From: Siphonodentalium dalli
Taxonomy: Eukaryota; Mollusca; Scaphopoda; Gadilida; Siphonodentaliidae
Length of the DNA: 64,000 nt
Direction: 5' to 3'
Assembly (NCBI GenBank): GCA_032622095.1
Contig: CP136065.1
Span: 244,219,474 to 244,283,473, forward strand
Shown: one piece after another, positions 12,901 through 21,829 of the stretch
Position numbering within the stretch: position 1 is the stretch's first letter
How the letters are laid out: every line of letters starts with the position of its first letter
Notes under the pieces: generated by a model
Database searches by the model: none
Told to the model about the DNA's origin: nothing
Seen by the model: the letters and a program-made list of their open reading frames with translations, nothing else
Position numbers and translations under genes: made by a program

Positions 12901-13520
12901 GATTGATCTATGAGCCTATACACTCTTACCATTATTGATTCCCAACTGATTTTGATCAAAACCCATTCAATTTTGATAAATACGAATTGGGTTTGAACCA
13001 ATCGTTCTAATTTTGATCAAATTCATCTTGGTTTTGAATCGGCGTTACTTGCGTTTGAACATACCCTTTTTGTTTTGAAGAAATCATATGGGACTTCAAC
13101 AGATGTTGCTGCGGTATCCGTATCTGATATTCGCAAATTAGGCAAATGAGAAACGCGGTACGAATTTTTAGCGAGGTTTACAAAAACACGAACACGGCTA
13201 AAATGCAATGACAGACGTATAGTAGTGGCTGTAAGGAACATAAACACACAATATAATCAACTACTTTGTCCAATGTTTCTTTATCCGGAATTCTCGTTTC
13301 GCGTCATCCGCCTCATCCGCGTGGTTAGACTCGTCCAGTATCAGGTCGCGCGCTAGCCTCTCGACATTTCAAATGTCAACATTTCATTAAAAACGAAATT
13401 AGTTGTAATTATATCACTTTAAATATATGTTGACTTATACCAGTGTTATTCCTGATTCACGCAATTGACTCATCACCTACGCGTAAATACAGCTCAGGGA
13501 CATGTACGTTCTCTCTACAG
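9930..13520. other. Intron segment with three small tandem duplications
   Basis: Continuation of the ~10 kb fibrinogen intron. It holds two 25 bp units at 10997-11045, two 56 bp units at 11838-11949 and two 25 bp units at 12511-12560, each nearly identical. Nothing else recognisable is coded. The 12500-12733 open frame starts in the tandem repeat and shows no domain. Confidence 0.5.
11838..11949. repeat. Two-copy 56 bp tandem duplication
   Basis: The unit starting GATCCATCTGTCCTGTATAC is repeated at 11894 with a single base change in the first ten or so bases. Recent local duplication within an intron. Confidence 0.9.
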
Positions 13521-13783
13521 GTAATTCATTCACCACAAATGGATATCCATTCACCACATTCGATCAGGATCATGACAGACATCTCAGTGGCAATTGCGCA
13601 GTCTTATTTGAAGGAGCGTGGTGGTTCGCAGCATGTATGGGTAATAACCTTAACGGACTGTACCTAGGAGGAGTGACGACTGTTTACGCTAAAGGAGTGG
13701 TGTGGAAGTCATGGCGTGGATATTACTACTCATACAAGCAAACAGAAATGAAAATCCGACCATGCCTGTCATCGAGTCCATGA
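13521..13783 (+). CDS. Fibrinogen-related protein, terminal coding exon C
   Basis: The exon follows a good acceptor (ctctctacag, 13511-13520) and completes the split Gly codon. It reads GNSFTTNGYPFTTFDQDHD, then GNCAVLFEGAWWFAACMGNN, LNGLYLGG and KSWRGYYYSYKQTEMKIRP, and ends in a TGA stop at 13781-13783. This is the C-terminal FReD subdomain. It has a calcium-site acidic loop (DQDHD), the cysteine pair C (NCA) and C (ACM) that brackets the binding pocket, and the near-invariant GAWW and WKSWRGYYYS motifs. Joined with exons A and B the coding length is 525 bases (174 residues plus stop) with no break, so the gene looks functional. Likely a secreted or membrane-attached lectin-like recognition protein. 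The N-terminal architecture is unknown. Confidence 0.93.
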
Positions 13784-15640
13784 CATTGCTGAAAGCTGTC
13801 ACGTGAGAACGTGGATCGAATAGTCATTTGTTTAATGCACATAACACACCAAAATAGTGACATCGTAACACAAATGTCTGTTCATCTAAAAAAAAAAAGG
13901 TGCTTGGTGGTTCACAATTTGTCACCCAATTAACCTTAACGGCCTATAGATATAGGCGAGGCGATATTTGTTAGATTGTTTGGAATTCATTACTATGATA
14001 GAAGACAGATATGACAATGTTATATGAACGATTTGGTTGAAACTGACATGGCGAGCAGCAGTCATCCAGACATATCATAATTGTACAATGACTAACCAGA
14101 GCGCATGTCCATATTGTTTTCTCGAAAATGCACAGTTATAACTATTTGTCCAGAACGGTTCAAGCCTATGCCAGCAATTATATCTCAGAAAATCAGTAGA
14201 AAAACTAACACCCTTGCACTTATTGATAATTAATTGGGTGATGATTGTCCCCTGTGTTTGAATAATATTTACCAGAAGAAGTCAGCGTTTACCTACCATT
14301 GATGGTTAGGTACTATTACTTGCTTAATCAATTGACAACTCCCTACTGCTTCATTGTACAATTCGAAAATCAGTGCATACTTATGATCGTATTTTTTATT
14401 ATTTAGTTTTTGGTGTGTTTTTATTATATTTGATTTGATTTGATACCTTGATTTTGTTATCTTTTACGTTCTATTTATTCTAGTTTCGGTTTTATCAACG
14501 ATCCTGTATTCTGGTTTTGCAATTTGTCTACATTGCCTTTAACATGGTAAACATAATCAGGAATTTAAACAACAAAATGGTCAAAAGAAATTTTGGACCA
14601 GCGGGAACATTGTGAATAACGCCAGCGGTCAGTGTGGTGTTTGGCTGTCATGTGTCGCTCGAACAGAGCGAAACCCATGTCACATTAAAACGGTGAAAAC
14701 GCAATATGGATAATTTAGGTAATACATGTACGCAAAGAACGATAACATTATTATTATCACTGTTTTGGGTCGACAAATTCAAAAAATGGCCAACATTTAC
14801 TTGCATCTCACAATTAACAGCAGCCATAATGTGTTTCCGAGATTTGGATCAACGGCCTATCTTGTGATAGAGTATGTTTACATTATTTCACTTCAAACTT
14901 AATTGTTTGCTATTTATGAGGTTGGGCATAGCTTTCGTCAGATCCACTGAACTAAGTGGGCAGGGTTAATATTTAACTATTGCAGTATAGCTACTCCGTC
15001 ACAACTTGGTATAGTCTAGTTATCGGATGCTAAGTTTTAACAGTAACATATTAATGATCCAACAACATTTTGGAATGAATTGAATGACGAAATAAGTTTT
15101 AATCGTCATGCAAATATAGTGGTAAGTTTAGAAATGTGTCAAAATTATATTAACATAGAAAAGGATACCCCATCAGTTGTTTAGTCGTGAGTTTATAGAG
15201 TTTCTGTTCATTATACACAGATACCAGCACTACGAAATACCTCTAAGAATCTCTCTCATCTACACAATGAGAGAAAATTACATAGTAACTAGTCTCTCGT
15301 GGAAACTTCTTCTGTTTTCAGTGACTATTTCGGCGCTTACTTACGCTGTCATCAGTTCATAGCTAGTGGTACGATCGATTGCTGCATGTCAAGCTCGCGT
15401 GGTCATGCTTAGTTTCTCAAACCCGTAATCGTAACTACCGATATGGCAAAACAACAACTGATAAAATAACACAACTTCTAGTGACGTAGTACCCTATTCG
15501 TAATTAGTCTTATCAGTAGTTCATTGTGTGACAGGTATCCAGTTATAGGGCGGTTTCGCAACTCACGTTCCGATATTCGTAAAATTTAAGAAGAGCCAAA
15601 CAATTTGTTACCCAAAAAAACTTACAACATATAATAAGGA
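13784..15640. other. 3' flank of the fibrinogen-related gene, nothing recognised
   Basis: AT-rich sequence downstream of the stop codon. I did not find a convincing AATAAA signal in the first kilobase, so the mRNA 3' end is not defined. No other coding or repeat feature is supported. Confidence 0.4.
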
Positions 15641-15710
15641 TTAGTGCACACGATGTTGCATGGATAATCGTTCGCATTGAAATATTTGCTGCACATGACC
15701 AACAAGCTTA

Positions 15711-16307
15711 AGAGCCACCGCAGATGCTGCGATTGAAATCGTAAGTGGGGAAAATCTTAGGTGGGGCATCCACTGTGCATGCCCACGACAATGTCCCAGC
15801 CATGTCGTAGCGATCAAGCAATGTTTGATTTTTACCAGGACAATCGTGGCGTGACCTTGGCAATGCGCACGATTGTAGCTGTCACATGACCATGGCCGCA
15901 CTTGTCATGTGGTAAATACCGTGAAAATAAAAAATTCAAAAATGACGCAAAGTTCACAAACTCCTTGGACTCACAAATACGAGGCAACATTGGTGATATG
16001 CAGACAGGGAGAAGAGGGCTGCCGCAATTTCAACAAGCTGTGGAGTTTACAGGTACAAAAATGTCAAAATAAAAAAAAACTTTCAAGTTCAACTTGTTAG
16101 TTTAGAAAATTGAGATACATGCCATGTATATGTATATAATTGCATAATGCGGAGAATGCGAAATAACATTTTGCTATCATGTGATCGATCACGTGGATAA
16201 AATCGCAGCTGCAGACATCACAGCACCGAAGCGTCTGCGGGCAAGCCACTTTTCTCTGCCTGCGATTTCCCCCACTTACCATTTTAATCGCAGCGTTTGC
16301 GGTGGTA
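15711..16307. repeat. Imperfect inverted repeat pair (~40 bp arms)
   Basis: AGAGCCACCGCAGATGCTGC at 15711 onward, continuing through GATTGAAATCGTAAGTGGGG, is found in inverse form at 16268-16307 (CCCACTTACCATTTTAATCG then CAGCGTTTGCGGTGGT). The arms differ at several places. They may be subterminal parts of an old DNA transposon, but clear termini and target duplications are not visible. Confidence 0.5.
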
Positions 16308-16367
16308 CTAAGCACAACGCACACACTAGTATTTGTTTTAACCCTTTATCCAACAGAAGGGCCCTGT

Positions 16368-16436
16368 GCCAATGCATTCTCTTATATATGCGAGTCGACC
16401 ATAGGTCGCCTCGCATATATAAGAGAATGCATTGGC
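16368..16436. repeat. Hairpin unit H1 of the GCCAATGCATTC family
   Basis: The left arm is GCCAATGCATTCTCTTATAT followed by ATGCGAG. The centre is CGACC-ATA-GGTCG. The right arm is the complement back to GCATTGGC. It can form a ~30 bp stem with one t/c mismatch and a 3-base loop. Confidence 0.9.
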
Positions 16437-16504
16437 TTAACACATTAAAAATTATAAAATTGTTAAAGAATGTAAGAAAAAATGGTAAAAAGTTTTTTTT
16501 TTAG

Positions 16505-16573
16505 GCCAATGCATTATCTTATATATGCGAGGCGACCTATGATCGACTCGCATATATAAGAGAATGCATTGGC
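16505..16573. repeat. Hairpin unit H2 of the GCCAATGCATTC family
   Basis: Same hairpin as at 16368-16436 but inverted, as shown by the asymmetric centre (GAGGCGACC versus GAGTCGACC). Arms are almost perfectly complementary. Confidence 0.9.
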
Positions 16574-16716
16574 ACAGGGCATAACTGTAACCATCACAAT
16601 GTGGTCAATGAGCCGGTTCCAATGATATCCATATTTGTATGGTTCTATTGAGACAGACCGAAGATATTTTAGGCGGTTGAAGCTTTATTTGGCCGGTTTG
16701 TTGGGTAAAGGGTTAA

Positions 16717-17640
16717 TCGGCTAATTGGGGATAGTTGTCCGATACTTGATAATTGATAGCCGTCAGGGACGTTGCTAGAGGGTCGTCGTTGGGGTGTCAA
16801 AATTGGAATTCCAACTGCATCCAACGATCACCTCTAAATATTTCAACCTGGGGACTATGTCAATAGTTTGGTCACATAATCTGAAATAAGTCGAAATCCA
16901 AGTACTTTGTAGTTTCAGAAAATGGACAATCTTCGTTTTATTAGCGTTTATCTTCACGCTCTATTTACTACACCATGAGGTAATCACCTCGAAAAGTAAT
17001 TGTAAGTTATGTTCATTTTCTGTTATCAGTGCAGTATCATCAGCGCCTATTTCTAACCAGATATATGAGCACAAAGACATGTTCGACGCACGACCGTCCT
17101 CGTTGCAAACCATTCTGTCCATCAACTAGGGTATAACTATCGTCAAAATATGTAACTAATCGAGTATTTAAACATAGAGCTGTAAATTTTGCCGATTACC
17201 GATTGTAAGCTTATAGCGCGATAGTTTCGTTGGATAGGAGGGTCCGACATGCTATCTTTGAAAGTGGAACATATCATATATCTAAACCATATTTTGGGCA
17301 CTATGCCACAATCTAATCATGTTTGCATCAGTTTGTGAATCAGGTTCACAGCATAATAATTTTTTGGAATTTTATAACTTCCATGGGGGTTTCGCCATAG
17401 CGTGTCCCTTTACTAATTTAGCCTCTTTAATATATACCTTTATTTCCTCCAATTTCGGAGAGCAGTAATAACATAATTACAGGTTACATGTATATATATG
17501 CATACATTGTTTGACAAAATAGAATTGACATGAAAAGCACATAAACGTTTTAACAAATGGACCCAACACAAACAGAACACCTGTGCAGTCTCGCAGACTA
17601 AACGTCCACATGCAGTTACAAACAACACGGGCGCACATAC
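16717..17640. other. Spacer without recognised features
   Basis: No gene, RNA or clear repeat is recognised. A 60-codon minus-strand frame at 16775-16957 reads KINANKTKIVHFLK and CDQTIDIVPRLKYLEVIV. This is reminiscent of the post-RT region of LINEs ('N.kKT..m.F'), so it could be a short LINE relic. Confidence 0.4.
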
Positions 17641-17760
17641 ATGATGGCCCTAACTTACATACTTAAATACACACATGCATACATATATACGCATACATAT
17701 AAACACACACAATTACATAAATACATACACATACATACACACACATACACACATACACCT
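17640..17760. repeat. CATA/CACA-rich microsatellite
   Basis: Simple repeat of ACATAC, ACACAC and related words across about 120 bp, directly left of the retroelement-tail cluster. Confidence 0.85.
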
Positions 17761-19040
17761 TGAATTGATCATTTTGAAGGTCAAGGTCATGGTCACGACT
17801 CGACCCGTCCAAAACACTCAGTGGACAATACTAAACCTATGTATCAAATTTAGTCGAAATCCCATCAAAATTCGCGATTTGACCTTGATTTGACCGATTT
17901 CAAGGTCAAGGTCACGTCGCACGGGCAAATGAATATGCTTATGAGACTCCCCATACGAAAGTCCCCACATACCAAGTTTCATCGAAATCCCGTGATGTTC
18001 GGGCGTTTGACCTTGAAATGACCCGATTTCAAGGTCAAGGTCACGTCGCACGGGCAAATTAATCGGTTTATGCCACTCCCCGGCCGAAGGTACCCCACAT
18101 ACCAAGTTTCATCGAATTCCCGTGATATTCGGGCGTTTGACCTTGAAATACCTCCACATACCAAGTTTCATCGAAATTGGCTCGGCCGTTTTCGAGTCCA
18201 TCGATTACAGACAGACAGACACACACACACACAGACAGATCTTCCAAAATATATAATAGACTAGAAGGGTGACCCGACTTCGTCCGGGCTGTTTCCCATC
18301 TGCTTTTCGGTGGGGTCGCGATTTGACCCTTCCAAAGCGATTTGACCTTGAATTGTCCATTTTGAAGGTCAATGTCGGGTGGGGTCACGATTTGACCCGT
18401 CCAAAACACTGCAAGGACAAAAGTACCCGACAAAAGTACCCGTCGAAATCCATCCGGTTTTACCCGATTTGACCTTGAATTTATCATTTTGAAGATCAAG
18501 GTCAGGTCGGGCTCACGACTCGACCCGTCCAAAACACCCAGTGGACAAAAGTAACCATACGTATCAAATATCGTCGAAATCCCATCAAAATTCGCGATTT
18601 GACCTTGAATTGACCCGATTTCAAGGTCAAGGTCACGTCGCACGGGCAAATTAATAAGCCTATGCCACTCCCCGGCCGAAAACAACCCCACATACCAAGT
18701 TTCATCGAAATCCCCATGCCACTCCCCGGCCGAAAATATCCCCACATACCAAGTTTCATCGAAATCCCCATGCCACTCCCCGGCCGAAAACTCTCCCCAC
18801 ATACCAAGTTTAATCGAAATCCCGTGATATTCGGGCGTTTGAGTTTGAAATGACCCTATTTCAAGGTCAAGGTCACGTCGTACGGGCAAATTAATAGGCC
18901 CATGTCACTCCCCGGCCGAAAATACCCCCACAAACCAAGTTTCATCGAAATCGGCTCGGCCGTTTTCGAGTCCATCGATTATAGACAGAGACACACACAG
19001 ACAGATCTTCCAAAATATATATATACTAGAAGGTGACCCG
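17761..19040 (+). mobile_element. Cluster of short retroelement (RTE/SINE-like) units
   Basis: Several head-to-tail, diverged units share a head GGTGACCCGACTTCGTCCGG, repeated blocks TTTGACCTTGAATTGACC and TTTCAAGGTCAAGGTCACGT, and CCACATACCAAGTTTCATCG. They share a tail with GGCCGTTTTCGAGTCCATCG, a CA/GACA microsatellite and CTTCCAAAATATATAATAGA. This head, 'xxGCCGTTTTCGAG' phrase and microsatellite tail are typical of short 3' copies of RTE-clade elements or their SINEs. The long minus-strand open frame at 18068-18889 (273 codons) is made of these repeats and is not a gene. An internal 57 bp unit (ATGCCACTCCCCGGCCGAAA) is triplicated at about 18660-18800. Confidence 0.7.
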
Positions 19041-19320
19041 ACTTCGTCCGGGCTTTGACATTTAATTGACCATTTTGAAGGTCAAGGTCATGTGGGGTCA
19101 CGATTTGACCCGTCCAAAACACTCCCTGGAAACAATTACCACTAAGTATCAAATTTCGTCAAAATCCGTCTGGCAGTTTACCAACACCAACACCCCAAAA
19201 ATGGTGGAAATTGGCCCAGCGGATACCGGGAAATCGGCCCAGCGGATACCGAGATACCCTATGTATCAAATTTCGTCCGTAAAAATCCGCCAGTTTTACC
19301 CGATTTGATTTCCACTAATG
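19020..19320 (+). mobile_element. Short retroelement unit with GACTTCGTCCGGGC head
   Basis: Begins TAGAAGGTGACCCGACTTCG, then TTGAAGGTCAAGGTCATG, GACCCGTCCAAAACACT and CAGCGGATACCG twice. It matches a second copy at 20631-20880 almost throughout its 3' half (CCAACACCCCAAAAATGGTG to GTATATAAACGCGC), so the two derive from one parent element. Confidence 0.65.
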
Positions 19321-19666
19321 TATATAAACGCGCATCATATACACACGCTCGTTAATTATCAAGCTTCAACGTAAAGATAAATTAGCATTGTGTAGTAAAT
19401 TTTAACTAATTATTTTCTCGCCGTCAAAGTTGAACAATGTCGATGTTGTTGGCATTGACGGTTTGCGGCCACCGGTAGATTCCAACAGCGAAATAGCATT
19501 TCAGCTAAATGGATTCTTGGATGAGATTCCAGACCCGCGGGGTAAATGTAAACAACTTGAGACTATGCGTGGTGTAAATATACAAAAAATAAATCTATCG
19601 ACAATAGACCTAAGAATATCAGCTGTAACAAAATTTATTAATCAGAAATTGTAAATGATTTATTTA

Positions 19667-19812
19667 GGAGATAAACATACCCTGTTGAGTTGTACATTCT
19701 GGGATTCGAGCATGAAAACAGTTTGTGAACGAGCCGGCTTGTCGGCGAGTTCACAAACTGTTTTCATGCTCGAATCCCAGAATGTAAAACGAAACAGGGT
19801 ATGTTTATCTCC
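19667..19812. repeat. Long palindrome (arms ~63 bp)
   Basis: GGAGATAAACATACCCTGTT at 19667 is mirrored by AACAGGGTATGTTTATCTCC-type sequence ending at 19812. The inner arms (ACATTCTGGGATTCGAGCAT and on to TTGTGAAC) are identical in inverse. The spacer is about 18 bases of GC-rich sequence. It would fold into a long hairpin in single-stranded DNA or RNA. Possibly a foldback MITE. Confidence 0.9.
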
Positions 19813-19992
19813 ATTGTAATTCAATCTAGCAAGGAATTTGCAAAAAAACTGTATAAAAAGTATCATTTAGTCATTTTCATGACACGAATCGAGACTTTCA
19901 TTTCGCCGTTGTCACCGTGCACAAATCTTGGGTTTGTTCATTGCGTTACTCGGAACAGTGCTCCGTAACCATTTCCTGTGGTGCGGGTTGTC

Positions 19993-20182
19993 TCGTTTCG
20001 CTACTCCGTTCTGCGCCGATAATATTGTACCGTGCGACATTCAGATTTGATGCACGCTGAAGCGGCCGATGAACGGTATCTATAGACAACAACGCGCGGG
20101 TGTGTTCGTTTCGCTGCTCGTTCTGCGCCGATGCAATTTGACCGTGCTGCATTCAGATTTGATGCACGCTGAAGCGGCCGAT
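19993..20182. repeat. Two-copy tandem duplication (~113 bp)
   Basis: The block from TTCGCT through TTCTGCGCCGAT to ATTCAGATTTGATGCACGCT and GAAGCGGCCGATG occurs at 19993-20072 and again at 20106-20182 with several substitutions. The sequence is GC-richer than its surroundings. Open frames on both strands here match no family. Confidence 0.75.
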
Positions 20183-20399
20183 GTCGGTGAATCGAAAACG
20201 GAAGTTAGCCGCTCTCGGCCAATCAGAATGCTTGTTTTTAGTGACAAATACTCAATTGAATTACAATTTGGGATAGATACACGATTCTTAATAGCCTGCA
20301 AATTGACAATATATATTGTAAATGTTATAATTTTGGGGAAAATACACGATGCGTAATTGCCTGCAAATTGCTTACGTTCGTTAACGTATGAATATAGAG

Positions 20400-20880
20400 T
20401 TATCCTCCCTGCATCGCAGTGCTAAATTCCGGCGTGTTAGCACTGCGGATCCCGAGATATGAGTTTTGAAGGTCAAGGTGACGCCGCAGGGACAAATGGA
20501 CGGGCCCATGTTCGTTCCCGGGTCGAATTACGTGTCCGTACCAAGTTTGGTCGAAATCGGTCCAGCCGTGTTCGAGTCCATCGCGAACACACACACACAC
20601 ACAGATCTTCCAAAATATATAATAGATACTAGAAGGTGACCCGACTTCGTCCGGGCTTTGACCTTGAATTGACCATTTTGAAGGTCAAGGTCAGATGGGG
20701 TCAAACACCAACACCCCAAAAATGGTGGAAATCGTCCAGCGGATACCGGGAAATCGGCCCAGCGGATACCGAGATACCCTATGCATCAAATTTCGTCCGT
20801 AAAAATCCGACAGTTTAACCCGATTTGATTTCCACTCAAGTATATAAACGCGCCTCATATCCACACGCTCATTAATTATC
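20400..20880 (+). mobile_element. Short retroelement tails and second GACTTCGTCCGGGC unit
   Basis: 20460-20630 is a tail (GAAGGTCAAGGTGACGCC, CCAAGTTTGGTCGAAATCGG, CAGCCGTGTTCGAGTCCATC, CA repeat, CTTCCAAAATATATAATAGA). It is followed at once by a new head GAAGGTGACCCGACTTCGTC at 20631. Head-to-tail adjacency repeats the pattern seen at 18.25 and 19.02 kb. Confidence 0.65.
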
Positions 20881-21124
20881 AAGTTTCCGTCGGTGCCCGA
20901 GATATCGCCAAGACGTTTGAAACAGTCAAATGCATCGGCCGGTTAAGCGTTAACGTGATCTAACGTTATGACCTATAACGACGTCATAGAAGTTACGCAT
21001 TGTTTTTATCCTGATGGAAGATAGTACCACTTCTTCTTGATAATTGAGGCAGATAACTAAAACGGATACATACGCATTATATATCGTTGGAAAGAGGAAA
21101 CACGAAAGATTCTCACAGTGTCAT

Positions 21125-21478
21125 TATTATGACTGGCATTTTATTATTCGCGCTGTTTCGAATCGATTTGTAAGCACCGAACTCAAATGACAGTCCCGTA
21201 ACACAGCGTAAAAACAGATTTGACCTCGGCACGTGAAAAGTTGACCTCGGATCTGAAAATGAATATGCCTATGTTACTCCCCGGCCGAAAATACCCTCAC
21301 ATACCAAGTTTCATCGAAATCGGGTCGGCCGTTTTCGAGTCCATCGATTACAGACACACACACAGACACACACACAGATCTTCCAAAATATATAATAGAT
21401 ATATTATGACTGGCATTTTATTATTCGCGCTGTTTCGAATCGATTTGTAAGCACCGAACTCAAATGAAAGTCCCGTAA
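21125..21478 (+). mobile_element. Truncated retroelement tail flanked by 77 bp direct repeats
   Basis: TATTATGACTGGCATTTTAT and the following 57 bases occur at 21125-21201 and again at 21402-21478 with one substitution (GACAG versus GAAAG). Between them, 21202-21401 is a 5'-truncated tail with CCAAGTTTCATCGAAATCGG, GGCCGTTTTCGAGTCCATCG, CA repeats and the usual CTTCCAAAATATATAATAGA end. The simplest reading is target-primed insertion with an unusually long target-site duplication. Confidence 0.8.
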
Positions 21479-21512
21479 TACGTGTGTCATGTGTTTCTAT
21501 ATATATATATAT

Positions 21513-21550
<38 letters not shown>

Positions 21551-21567
21551 ACACATGACACACGTAT
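21478..21567. repeat. Perfect 90 bp palindrome with AT core
   Basis: ATACGTGTGTCATGTGTTTC at the left is exactly mirrored by GAAACACATGACACACGTAT at the right around a (TA)n core. This should extrude as a cruciform. It abuts the right copy of the 77 bp duplication. Confidence 0.92.
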
Positions 21568-21670
21568 GCACGCACATGCATTCACATACATATACACATA
21601 CATCACATACAAATACATACATACATATATGCATACACACATATACTCACACAAACACACACACACACGA
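21568..21670. repeat. CA/CATA microsatellite
   Basis: ACACAT/CATACA simple repeat following the palindrome. Open frames across it (many Tyr, Val, Cys or His, Thr) are artefacts of the repeat. Confidence 0.85.
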
Positions 21671-21829
21671 CAGACATACATCATTCGTTATATGCTTACC
21701 TGATCATTCAAACCGACTCTATATACGGGTCAACATATACAAATATACACAAACATGTGTTCATGCTGATGTGAAATAGAGCATGTGCATCAGTTACCGA
21801 CGTTTTATCGGCGTCCTCATTGATAATAT

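Larger units (their letters stand above)
16338..16716. mobile_element. TTAA-flanked MITE containing two hairpins
   Basis: TTAA at 16338-16341 and 16713-16716 bracket the inverted ends CCCTTTATCCAACA and TGTTGGGTAAAGGG, giving a 371 bp body. Inside are two copies of a near-perfect hairpin, 16368-16436 and 16505-16573, in opposite orientation. They are joined by an A/T-rich spacer and framed by CCCTGTGCC on the left and GGCACAGGG on the right, so the core is itself an inverted repeat of hairpins. TTAA sites suggest piggyBac-type mobilisation. No protein is encoded. Confidence 0.75.

Noticed and set aside
18068-18889. 273-codon minus-strand open frame, the second longest in the window
   Set aside because: It is built from repeated retroelement units (CCACATACCAAGTTTCATCG and AAGGTCAAGGTCA blocks). 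Its peptide repeats mirror the DNA repeat and match no family.
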